Of a stretch of DNA of 64,000 nt, positions 25,455 through 32,608 are shown one piece after another. The notes below the pieces were generated by a model. It was not told the origin of the DNA, ran no database searches, and worked only from the letters and a program-made list of their open reading frames with translations. Made by a program: the position numbers and the translations under genes. The first letter of the stretch is position 1. Each line of letters opens with the position of its first letter. The stretch spans positions 372,001 through 436,000 of the forward strand of contig NZ_JAJOYS010000001.1 in NCBI RefSeq assembly GCF_021166475.1, given 5' to 3'. Origin of the DNA: Pelagibacterium xiamenense. GTDB lineage: Bacteria; Pseudomonadota; Alphaproteobacteria; Rhizobiales; Devosiaceae.

Positions 25455-27538
25455 CTTTCCAGTCGATCTCCAAAACATGCCCGATGGTGCTTGTCGGCAT
25501 GACGTTGGCGCTTGTCTCATCCGTCCCGTCATCGATCGCGCAGCAGCTTCCCCAGCAGCCGGAGGGGCAGTCTCCCGGCGCCGTGATATCCGAGCCGGTT
25601 GAAGACGGGGCACCTTCGGCCGCGCAGGCTCCCTTGGCGACGGCGGAAACCGGGGATGCCTGGCCCGCCTATGGCGGGACGTATCACGGGACGCGCTATT
25701 CTCCACTCGACCAGATCACAACCGAGAACGTCGCCAACCTCGAGCGGGTTTGGGAGTTCCGGACGGGCGACCTCCCGCCCGAAGACCAGGACGTTGCATG
25801 GTCGCCCGAAACCACACCGCTCAAGGTCGGCGACGATCTTTTCATGTGTACGCCGACGAACGTCATGATTGCCGTTGACGCCCGGACGGGCCGGGAAGAA
25901 TGGCGGTACGACCCGCAAGTCTCCTATGACGCGGTTCCCCATGCGGCAGCGTGCCGGGGCGTTGCCTATTTCGAGGTCCCCAACCCCGAAGATCCCGATG
26001 CGCTCTGCGCAAACCGCGTCATAGAGGCGACGCTCGATGCGCGTCTCATCGCGGTCGACGCGCGTACCGGTCAGCCCTGTCCGGAATTCGGCCGCAGCGG
26101 GGAGGTGCCGCTCGATGAACATTTGGGACGGACAGTCCCGGGCTGGGTTGCGGTGACCTCTCCCCCCACAATCGTGCGCGGCATCGTCGTCGTCGGGCAT
26201 CAGGTCAACGATAACGAAGCACTCGACGCACCATCGGGCGTGGTGCGCGGCTACGACGCGGTAACCGGCGAACTGGCGTGGGCCTGGGATCTCGGCCAGC
26301 CGGACCTCGAAGGCGAGCCTCCCGAGGGTGAAACCTATACGCGCGGAACACCCAATATGTGGACGACCGCCGCAGCCGACGAGGAACTGGGGTATGTCTA
26401 TCTGCCCCTCGGCAACTCCGCGGTCGATTACTACGGTTCCGAGCGCAGCGAGGCAGAGAACGCGTACGCGACCTCGCTCGTTGCCGTCGACGTCACGACC
26501 GGCGAGGACGTATGGCACTTCCAGACCGTCTACCACGATGTGTGGGATTACGATCTGGGAAGCCAGCCGGCATTGGTGGATTTCCCGACCGAAGACGGAA
26601 CGGTTCCGGCGATCATCGTATCGAGCAAGCAGGGCGATATCTATGTGCTCAATCGCGAGACAGGCGAACCCCTGTTCCCCGTTGAAGAACGGCAAGTACC
26701 CGGAGGGGGCGTCGAGCCGGACTACCTCTCTCCCGTCCAGCCGTTCTCGACCTATCACACGCTGGCCTTCGAGCCGATCGAAGAACGCGATATGTGGGGC
26801 ATGACGCCAATCGACCAGCTTTGGTGCCGTATCCAGTTCCATCTCGCCCGCTATGACGGGATGTACACGCCGCCGACCGCGGATCAGCCGTATATCCAGT
26901 ATCCGGGGTACAATGGCGGCCAGGATTGGGGCTCGATGGCCGTTGATGAGGAACGCGGCATTATCGTTGCGAACTACAACGACATCCCCAACTACAACCG
27001 GTTGCTCACGCGTGAGGAGGTCGAGGAACAAGGCATGCTGCCGATCACCCATCCGGAGGGGGACGAGGGCGACCCGCAGGTCGGCGTGCCCTACGGCATC
27101 GAGGTGAACCCGGGCTGGCGCAGCGACGTGACCAACCTGATATGCAAGCAGCCCCCTTATGGCGGGATCCGGGCGATCGACCTGGAAACCGGTGAGACGA
27201 TCTGGGATCAGCCGTTCGGATCGGCGCGGGCGAACGGTCCCTTCGGCATACCCTCAAGGCTGCCGTTCACAATCGGCACGCCCAATAACGGCGGTCCGAT
27301 CGTCACGGCCGGCGGGCTCATTTTCATCGCCGCGACGACCGACAACCTGATCCGTGCGCTGGACATTGAAACCGGCGAGGAGCTCTGGCGGGACGTCCTG
27401 CCGGCGGGGGGACAGGCCGCGCCGATCACCTTCGAGCAGGATGGCCGTCAGTATCTTGCCATGTTCGCCGGCGGCCATGGGTTCATGGAAACGCCTCCAG
27501 GCGATTATCTCTGGGCCTGGGCTCTGCCGGAAGAGTAA
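25451..27538 (+). CDS. gcd: PQQ-dependent glucose dehydrogenase catalytic subunit
   Basis: A 695-residue periplasmic quinoprotein, the eight-bladed propeller of membrane-bound glucose/quinate dehydrogenases. It begins with one hydrophobic stretch (MVLVGMTLALVSSVPSSIAQ) that may be a signal peptide or the fifth membrane helix of the fused enzyme. Recognisable segments are WPAYGGTYHGTRYSPLDQI, ACRGVAYFE, TVYHDVWDYDLGSQPALVDF, PIDQLWCRIQFHLARYDGMYTPP and GGQAAPITFEQDGRQY, all in the order found in Gcd. It oxidises aldose to lactone and feeds the quinone pool. The GTG at 25451 overlaps the membrane gene stop and has GGAGG upstream; the longer frame to 24992 has no support. PQQ biosynthesis genes are not in the window. 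Confidence 0.9.
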   Translation: MTFQSISKTCPMVLVGMTLALVSSVPSSIAQQLPQQPEGQSPGAVISEPVEDGAPSAAQAPLATAETGDAWPAYGGTYHGTRYSPLDQITTENVANLERVWEFRTGDLPPEDQDVAWSPETTPLKVGDDLFMCTPTNVMIAVDARTGREEWRYDPQVSYDAVPHAAACRGVAYFEVPNPEDPDALCANRVIEATLDARLIAVDARTGQPCPEFGRSGEVPLDEHLGRTVPGWVAVTSPPTIVRGIVVVGHQVNDNEALDAPSGVVRGYDAVTGELAWAWDLGQPDLEGEPPEGETYTRGTPNMWTTAAADEELGYVYLPLGNSAVDYYGSERSEAENAYATSLVAVDVTTGEDVWHFQTVYHDVWDYDLGSQPALVDFPTEDGTVPAIIVSSKQGDIYVLNRETGEPLFPVEERQVPGGGVEPDYLSPVQPFSTYHTLAFEPIEERDMWGMTPIDQLWCRIQFHLARYDGMYTPPTADQPYIQYPGYNGGQDWGSMAVDEERGIIVANYNDIPNYNRLLTREEVEEQGMLPITHPEGDEGDPQVGVPYGIEVNPGWRSDVTNLICKQPPYGGIRAIDLETGETIWDQPFGSARANGPFGIPSRLPFTIGTPNNGGPIVTAGGLIFIAATTDNLIRALDIETGEELWRDVLPAGGQAAPITFEQDGRQYLAMFAGGHGFMETPPGDYLWAWALPEE

Positions 27539-27619
27539 TACGGCCGCCCCGCTGAGCCTTCCGGCCGCGAGGTCGGGGGCTCAGTTCCGTCCCGGGCGCT
27601 GAACCTAGGTTAGAAGACG

Positions 27620-27645
27620 GGAAACCAGGGCCAACCCGTGTCGTT
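27620..27645 (+). promoter_or_regulatory. EcfG-type promoter (GGAAA-N17-CGTT)
   Basis: One mismatch in the -35 (GGAAA at 27620-27624) and an exact -10 (CGTT at 27642-27645). The start codon at 27680 follows 34 nt later, matching the spacing of the other sites. Confidence 0.65.
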
Positions 27646-27679
27646 AGCTCACTACTGGATAGGTGAACCGGAGACGGAA

Positions 27680-28129
27680 ATGGCTACGACGGTCGGAAAC
27701 GAACGCAACATTGAAGACCTTCTTCTTGAGCTTCTCAAGCTCGAGCATGACGCGCTTGCCGGCTATGACGCCGCGATCGAGCATCTTGAGGACCCCGAGA
27801 TCAAGACACAGGTCACCGCGTTCAGGGAAGACCATGCGAGTCACATCAGCGATCTCGATGTGCTGGCGCGCGAACTCAGTATGGAAGCGCCCAGCGGCGG
27901 CGGACTGAAGAAGGTCCTGACCTCCGGCAAGGTGCTGGTTGCCGACCTTTTCGGTGACGAGGCGATCCTGAAGGCCATGATCCTCAATGAGGATGACACC
28001 GTGACCGCATACGAACGCGCGGCCGACAACGTCCATGCGAACGCGCGCGCGCGATCGATCTTTCAGGAGGCTCTCGCCGATGAACGGCGCCACCGCTCCT
28101 GGATGAAGGATGCCCTATCGTCCTCTTAG
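27680..28129 (+). CDS. Ferritin-like DUF2383 protein
   Basis: A 149-residue four-helix-bundle protein of the DUF2383 ferritin-like family. It has carboxylate-rich helices spaced as in di-iron proteins: LLLELLKLEHDALAGYDAAIEHLED, FREDHASHISDLDVLARELSM, DEAILKAMILNEDDTVTAYERAADN and EALADERRHRSWMKDAL. The EHD, EDHxxH, NEDD and DERRH groups are candidate metal ligands. It probably binds iron or detoxifies peroxide under stress. The ATG at 27680 was chosen over an upstream in-frame start because of the EcfG-type promoter spacing and a GGAGACGGAA site. Confidence 0.75.
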   Translation: MATTVGNERNIEDLLLELLKLEHDALAGYDAAIEHLEDPEIKTQVTAFREDHASHISDLDVLARELSMEAPSGGGLKKVLTSGKVLVADLFGDEAILKAMILNEDDTVTAYERAADNVHANARARSIFQEALADERRHRSWMKDALSSS

Positions 28130-28182
28130 GGCCGTGTTCGAAGGTTCGCTACAGCTTTAAGAACAACCGCGAGGGAAGAAAG

Positions 28183-28452
28183 ATGTCCGATCATTACCAG
28201 ACGCAGAGTGGCGCGCGCGGCGGGTCTTCCTCGGAAGCGCGGCAAGCCTATGCCGAACACGAACGAACCTATCGCGGCTTTCTTGCCCTCTCCAAATGGT
28301 TCGTCATTCACGTGGCTCTGATCCTCATCGGCCTTTATTTCGTGACGATCCAGGGCATGCTCTACCTGGGCGGCATGTTCTGGCTTCTGGCTCTTGCGCT
28401 TATGGGATATGGCCTCGTGAACGCGGCGCTCAGATCAACGCCGCGCCACTAG
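28183..28452 (+). CDS. aa3-type cytochrome c oxidase subunit IV-like small membrane protein
   Basis: An 89-residue protein with a charged N-terminus and two C-terminal hydrophobic helices. The segment HERTYRGFLALSKWFVIHVALILIGLYF matches the bacterial aa3 oxidase subunit IV family, whose core is H-x3-Y-x-GF-x3-KW. GGGAAGAAAG precedes the ATG. It is far from the oxidase operon at 35-42 kb, yet may serve that enzyme or another oxidase. Confidence 0.65.
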   Translation: MSDHYQTQSGARGGSSSEARQAYAEHERTYRGFLALSKWFVIHVALILIGLYFVTIQGMLYLGGMFWLLALALMGYGLVNAALRSTPRH

Positions 28453-28467
28453 GGATCGGGCCGGGCC

Positions 28468-28650
28468 TCAGCGTTTGGTGTTGCTCGCGCCTTTGGCGCT
28501 CGCCTCGGAGGGTTGAGGCTTGGCCGGGTTGGCTCCGCTGCGCGTACTCGCAGCCCCGGGAACCTGCCCGAACTTGGTGCCGCCGAGGTGTCCCCCGGTG
28601 GACATATGCGTGACCCGTTCGCGTTCTTTTTCGGCGTTTGCCTTGCTCAT
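28468..28650 (-). CDS. Small basic protein of unknown function
   Basis: A 60-residue basic, disordered-looking protein (MSKANAEKERERVTHMSTGG, then glycine-, serine- and lysine-rich). AGGAGACC precedes the ATG, and an EcfG-like promoter ends 37 nt upstream, which is the main argument that it is real. No family recognised; it could be a stress-induced DNA- or protein-protective peptide. Confidence 0.5.
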   Translation of the reverse strand: MSKANAEKERERVTHMSTGGHLGGTKFGQVPGAASTRSGANPAKPQPSEASAKGASNTKR

Positions 28651-28687
28651 AACGGTCTCCTGGACAGTTCAAAATTCACATCTCGTC

Positions 28688-28712
28688 AATGCGACACCGC
28701 GGTGCGCGTTCC
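28688..28712 (-). promoter_or_regulatory. EcfG-like promoter (GGAAC-N16-CATT)
   Basis: Exact -35 (28712-28708) and a -10 with one mismatch (CATT at 28691-28688), 37 nt before the start at 28650. Divergent from 28748-28773. Confidence 0.5.
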
Positions 28713-28747
28713 TCAACGCCAACATGAAGCAATGGCAGCCGTGAAAT

Positions 28748-28773
28748 TGAACGGAGCGGGGCAATTTGCCGTT
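28748..28773 (+). promoter_or_regulatory. EcfG-type promoter (TGAAC-N17-CGTT)
   Basis: One mismatch in the -35 (TGAAC at 28748-28752), exact -10 (CGTT at 28770-28773), 38 nt before the start at 28812. Confidence 0.6.
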
Positions 28774-28811
28774 ATCGGAATCAGGAAACGTGAACCAGCA
28801 GGAGAGAAGCC

Positions 28812-29075
28812 ATGCAAGACGCCAGAACCGAGGCAATTCGCGCCAGAGCCTATGAACTCTGGGAACAGGAAGGACGGCCCGAAGGGCGCGACCAGGACCA
28901 CTGGTTTCGTGCGGCTCAAGAGATTGCACAGTCCCAGGACGCTTCGAGCGGCGGCGGCGACCGCCTGCCCGATCCGGACCTGCCAGGCTCGCCCGGAACC
29001 GCATCGAATGGTTTTGAAAGCGCCGTGCCCGACAACCTGTCGCGCCGTCGTGAGACGCAAAAGACCCGGTTGTAA
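28812..29075 (+). CDS. DUF2934 small protein
   Basis: An 87-residue soluble protein. Its N-terminus, IRARAYELWEQEGRPEGRDQDHWFRAAQEI, is the DUF2934 domain (an R-A-Y-x-LWE-x-G-x-P-x-G...HW-x-RA-x-x-E pattern). The C-terminus is disordered and proline-rich. GCAGGAGAG precedes the ATG. Members are frequent in rhizobial stress loci; function unknown. Its stop overlaps the start of the AI-2E-family gene by 1 nt. Confidence 0.8.
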   Translation: MQDARTEAIRARAYELWEQEGRPEGRDQDHWFRAAQEIAQSQDASSGGGDRLPDPDLPGSPGTASNGFESAVPDNLSRRRETQKTRL

Positions 29076-30139
29076 TGGGTGAGAGACGGGATCGGACAGA
29101 CCGCCCTGATGCGAACCATGCAGCTACGCCCGTACGCCACATGATGACTGTGGTGCTGCTCGGCGTGGCGCTCGTTGTGGGCACCTTCCTTGTTTGGCAG
29201 GTGATCGGTGTGCTGTTGCTCGTCTTCGCCGCTTTCGTGGTCTCGAGCATCTTTTCGATGGTGGCCAAGCACCTCCATCGTTGGCTGCGGATACCCGAGC
29301 CAATTGCGCTTCCCACGGCGATCGTGCTGATCACCGCGTCTATCGGAGGCTTCTTCGTGCTCACCGGCGCCCAGTTGCGATCCGGCGCCGAAGAGCTGGC
29401 GCGTCGGCTGCCCCAGGATGTCGAAGCTCTCGCCGAACGACTGGGTATCCGGGATCTGACCGGACAGATGGGCGAGGCGCTTCAGAACGGCGAGGCGCTC
29501 TGGAACATCGTGAACTATACCGGTGGGCTCGCAAGCGTCCTGACGGGGCTTTTGGTCGTGATTGTCGCCGGGGCGTTTATCGCGGCATCGCCGGATACCT
29601 ACCGGCGCGGCTTCCTGCTGCTCTTTCCTGGCCACATGCGCGGCCGCATCGACCGCGCCATTTCCGCGACGTCGAGAGCGCTTGAGCTTTGGCTGGTCAG
29701 CAAGGTCATCATGATGCTGGCCGTATTCGCCGCCACAACGCCAGGTCTTTACTTCATCGGCGTTCCCTACGCCCTGACATTGGGCATCCTGGCGGGAGTG
29801 CTTGAGTTCATCCCTTTCTTCGGTCCTATCATCGCGGCGGCCCCCGCACTTCTCGTCGCGCTATCTGAAGGCGGCACGATGGTGTTCTGGGTTGCCGGGC
29901 TTTACCTTGTCATTCAGCAACTCGAGAACAATCTTCTGGTCCCGTTGACGCAAAAATATGCGGTCTCCCTGCCACCGGCGGTGCCGCTCTTTTCGATCCT
30001 GCTTTTTGCATCGCTGTTCGGTGTCCTCGGTCTCCTGCTCGCCCTGCCCCTGACCGTGGTGGTCGTGGTGTTGATCAAGCAGCTCTATGTCCGGGACGTA
30101 TTGGGAGAGCATGTCAGCCTTCCCGGCACGGATGACTGA
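29075..30139 (+). CDS. AI-2E transporter family (PerM/YhhT) membrane protein
   Basis: A 354-residue inner-membrane protein with about eight helices in the PerM arrangement: two to three N-terminal helices, a soluble helical stretch (GAEELARRLPQDVEALAERLG), and a C-terminal bundle with the conserved VLEFIPFFGPIIAAAPALLVAL and QQLENNLLVPL. Members export diverse small molecules or ions; an autoinducer role is not implied. It is translated directly after the DUF2934 gene, under its EcfG-type promoter. Confidence 0.88.
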   Translation: MGERRDRTDRPDANHAATPVRHMMTVVLLGVALVVGTFLVWQVIGVLLLVFAAFVVSSIFSMVAKHLHRWLRIPEPIALPTAIVLITASIGGFFVLTGAQLRSGAEELARRLPQDVEALAERLGIRDLTGQMGEALQNGEALWNIVNYTGGLASVLTGLLVVIVAGAFIAASPDTYRRGFLLLFPGHMRGRIDRAISATSRALELWLVSKVIMMLAVFAATTPGLYFIGVPYALTLGILAGVLEFIPFFGPIIAAAPALLVALSEGGTMVFWVAGLYLVIQQLENNLLVPLTQKYAVSLPPAVPLFSILLFASLFGVLGLLLALPLTVVVVVLIKQLYVRDVLGEHVSLPGTDD

Positions 30140-30169
30140 GTTCAAAGCCCAAAAAGGGAGCCTGCGCCC

Positions 30170-30931
30170 TTAGCGGCCCCCGGTCTGTGGCGTGGCTTTC
30201 TGCGCCGGATCGAACGACGGCACGCTCCGAAGATGGAGATAGCCGGGCGAAAACATCGCGATCTTCTTGAGTTCGGCAACATCTTTGAGTTCCATCACGT
30301 GGTCGCGAAATACGATGAGTTCGCGGCGGCGCAGTTCCTGCAAAGTGCGATTGACGTGGACCGAGGAGAGCCCCAGCGTGTCCGCCAGTTCGCTCTGGGT
30401 GATCGGCAAATCGAACGTGTAGACGTCCACCTGCGCGACCGCGGACAGCCGGACATAAAGCTCGCACAGCAAGTGGGCCATGCGCTCGAGCGCCGAGCGC
30501 TGCCCGATGTTCACGAGCCATTCCTGGGTAATCGACTCCTCCACAAGCGTCGACCACCATAGGGCACGGGTGATCCGCGGATATCGCTCGGTCAAGGCCA
30601 GAAGGTGTTCGGGGGTGATGACCGACACGGACACATCGGAAAGCGTTGAGACCGCACTGTCCGTCCGCCCCAGGATAAACACGCGCAGATCGCTGAGATC
30701 GCCCGGCACCAGAAACGACAGAATCTGCCTGCGTCCGTCCGGCAGGGTTCTGTGTCTGCACGCGAACCCCTCTTCGATCAGGCAGATCGCGCCCTTCAAG
30801 GATTTGTCGTCCGCGATCATCTGGCGTCCCCTGAGACGTTTGGATCCTGCTGGGAGGCTGAGGATGGCCTGCTGCTCGTCCTCGCTTAAAGCGATAAAAT
30901 TCTGAAGCTTTCGAACCAACAAGTGCGTCAC
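30170..30931 (-). CDS. Crp/Fnr-family transcriptional regulator
   Basis: A 253-residue regulator. The N-terminal cyclic-nucleotide-binding-type beta-barrel (about 20-130) includes GFACRHRTLPDGRRQILSFLVPGDLSDLRVFIL. The C-terminal winged helix is PITQSELADTLGLSSVHVNRTLQELRRRELI (about 165-200). There is no FNR-type cysteine cluster, so an oxygen-sensing Fe-S centre is unlikely. The GTG at 30931 gives the usual family N-terminus (VTHLLVRKLQNFIALSEDEQ), and an EcfG-like promoter ends 34 nt before it; the frame stays open to 31036. Divergent from the response regulator gene. Confidence 0.82.
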   Translation of the reverse strand: MTHLLVRKLQNFIALSEDEQQAILSLPAGSKRLRGRQMIADDKSLKGAICLIEEGFACRHRTLPDGRRQILSFLVPGDLSDLRVFILGRTDSAVSTLSDVSVSVITPEHLLALTERYPRITRALWWSTLVEESITQEWLVNIGQRSALERMAHLLCELYVRLSAVAQVDVYTFDLPITQSELADTLGLSSVHVNRTLQELRRRELIVFRDHVMELKDVAELKKIAMFSPGYLHLRSVPSFDPAQKATPQTGGR

Positions 30932-30965
30932 GCAAGATACCTCATCCAAATTCGGCTTCTCTTCA

Positions 30966-30990
30966 AACGCGAGACTGCGCCCGAAGTTCG
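30966..30990 (-). promoter_or_regulatory. EcfG-like promoter (CGAAC-N16-CGTT)
   Basis: One mismatch in the -35 (30990-30986), exact -10 (CGTT at 30969-30966). It sits inside the possible longer frame but exactly 34 nt before the GTG at 30931, so it both predicts stress control and supports that start. Confidence 0.55.
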
Positions 30991-31159
30991 CCAAAAGGGT
31001 CCCGGCCGCGCGCTGCGCCACAGGGGCCTGTTGCATGGCGGGCGGATCGACGGATTAACCTATGTTGTTCCCCCTTGAGGCGCGAACCAAGCGGCAGAAA
31101 TGCCGCCGGTCGATGCAAACATTCCCCGTTCTCTGCGTTAGAGGGGAACGGAGGATCAA

Positions 31160-31642
31160 ATGGAGAGAAACCGAGATCTCGATAAGAAGCAGATCCTCGT
31201 CGTCGAGGACGATTTCGTGCTCGCGCGGGAGATCTGCACTGAACTGGAGGCCCACGGCGCGGCGATCATCGGACCGGCACCGACCGTCCATTACGCCCGG
31301 CTGATTATCGGCAAGCGCCGCCTCGATGGCGCGGTGCTCGATATCAAGCTTTTTGGCGAGTACGTCTACGATCTGGCCGACGACCTTCAGCGCGACGGCA
31401 TTCCCATGCTGTTTACCACGGCTTACCGCAACGAACAGATTGCCGCACGATACAGATCCGCTGATACCCTGCAAAAACCCATAGATCTCAATAAGCTAGT
31501 GGATCGTGTGTCGGCCTTCAAACGCCCGCGCGGTGCCGAGCCACGCAACCGCTCTGCGGGGCAACAGGCGTCCCTGCCTCATGATGCCCTGTTCGATAAA
31601 TGGAGTCGCGCGCTCGCAAGAAGCATGCGGGAGCGGGACTGA
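31160..31642 (+). CDS. Single-domain response regulator
   Basis: A 160-residue receiver-domain protein. The acidic pocket is VEDDF (about residues 17-20), the phosphoacceptor aspartate is in GAVLDIKL (about 60), the switch threonine in LFTTAYR, and the lysine in LQKPID (about 112). The C-terminal 35 residues are a basic tail without an output domain. GGAGG precedes the ATG. It is divergent from the Crp/Fnr gene, a pairing common in this order. No histidine kinase is in the window. Confidence 0.85.
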   Translation: MERNRDLDKKQILVVEDDFVLAREICTELEAHGAAIIGPAPTVHYARLIIGKRRLDGAVLDIKLFGEYVYDLADDLQRDGIPMLFTTAYRNEQIAARYRSADTLQKPIDLNKLVDRVSAFKRPRGAEPRNRSAGQQASLPHDALFDKWSRALARSMRERD

Positions 31643-31696
31643 TCAGGCTGACCGGGTCGAATGCCCCCGCTCGCTTCTACCCCAGGGCGCGCGGAT

Positions 31697-31721
31697 GGAA
31701 CCGATTTCGCGCCCCGCCGCT
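31697..31721 (+). promoter_or_regulatory. EcfG-like promoter of the Ku-LigD operon (GGAAC-N16-CGCT)
   Basis: Exact -35 (31697-31701) with a one-mismatch -10 (31718-31721), 35 nt before the Ku start at 31757. The spacing supports it; the -10 is weaker than in the other sites. Confidence 0.45.
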
Positions 31722-31756
31722 TGAATCGGTGGAGCTCATAAACTGATGGATCTCGC

Positions 31757-32605
31757 ATGCCTTCTGCACGTCCTGTCTGGAAAGGACAGATACGTCTTTC
31801 GCTCGTCTCCATACCGGTGGAACTCTATTCGGCCTCGAAGTCGGGTTCACGGATACGATTCAGGCAAATTCACGAGCCCTCGGGCAAGCCCGTGCATTAT
31901 GAAAAAGTCGTCGAGGGGGTCGGCCCCGTCGACACCGACGACATCATGAAAGGATTCGAATACGAGAAAGACAATTATGTCCTTCTCACCAATGAGGAGA
32001 TCGATGCGGTCAGGCTCGAAACGCGCAAGACGCTCGAGCTGACGCAGTTCGTAGGCGCCTGCGCAATCGATCCCCTCTATTTTGACAAGTCCTATTTCGT
32101 CGTCCCGCAGGACGAGCTGGCCGAGGACGCCTTCCGGGTCCTGCGCGATGCACTCAGAAGCACCGAGCGCGTCGGCCTTGGCCAGCTGGCCATGCGCGGG
32201 CGCGAATATCTCGCCGCCATCAAGCCCTGCAGCAACGGCCTGTTGCTCGAAACGCTCCACTACGAGGATGAAATCCGCGAGTCCGAGAAGTTCTTTTCCG
32301 ACATTCCTGAAAAGAAGGCGGAAAAGGACCTTCTCGATGTCGCCACCGAATTGATCGAACGCAAGACGGCGGCTTTCGATGCGAGCACGTATCGGGATCA
32401 TTATCGCGAGGCCTTGCGCGAGGTGATCGACACCAAACTCAAGAGCCGCGGCAAGAAGAAGGTCTCGACCAGAAAAGAGCGCGAAACCGGCGGCGAAGGC
32501 GAAAACGTCATCGATCTCATGTCCGCGCTCAAGTCGAGCCTCGAGAAATCCGGCGGCAAATCGCGATCCACGAAAAGCTCGGGCCGCAAGAAAAAGGCGA
32601 GTTGA
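31757..32605 (+). CDS. ku: Ku protein (bacterial NHEJ end-binding)
   Basis: A 282-residue bacterial Ku homodimer subunit. The N-terminus PVWKGQIRLSLVSIPVELYSAS is diagnostic. The core ring domain spans about residues 5-190 (GFEYEKDNYVLLTNEEID, FDKSYFVVPQ) and the C-terminal tail is lysine-rich (SRGKKKVSTRKERE ... GRKKKAS), the region that binds DNA and recruits LigD. It binds double-strand ends for non-homologous end joining. It lies 3 nt before ligD, so the two are one operon, probably stress-induced. Confidence 0.95.
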   Translation: MPSARPVWKGQIRLSLVSIPVELYSASKSGSRIRFRQIHEPSGKPVHYEKVVEGVGPVDTDDIMKGFEYEKDNYVLLTNEEIDAVRLETRKTLELTQFVGACAIDPLYFDKSYFVVPQDELAEDAFRVLRDALRSTERVGLGQLAMRGREYLAAIKPCSNGLLLETLHYEDEIRESEKFFSDIPEKKAEKDLLDVATELIERKTAAFDASTYRDHYREALREVIDTKLKSRGKKKVSTRKERETGGEGENVIDLMSALKSSLEKSGGKSRSTKSSGRKKKAS

Positions 32606-32608
32606 CCC

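Noticed and set aside
25440-25460. A frameshift as cause of the split glucose dehydrogenase
   Set aside because: The second gene has its own ribosome-binding site and a GTGA overlap typical of real gene pairs; the first gene ends after a basic tail that is natural for a membrane protein.
25529-27052. A 507-codon frame on the - strand opposite the glucose dehydrogenase
   Set aside because: No recognisable domain; composition is that of the antisense of a high-GC gene.
31046-31071. GGAAC-N17-CGAT on the - strand upstream of the Crp/Fnr frame
   Set aside because: It lies 114 nt before the preferred start and only 9 nt before the longest one; the site at 30966-30990 has the right spacing.
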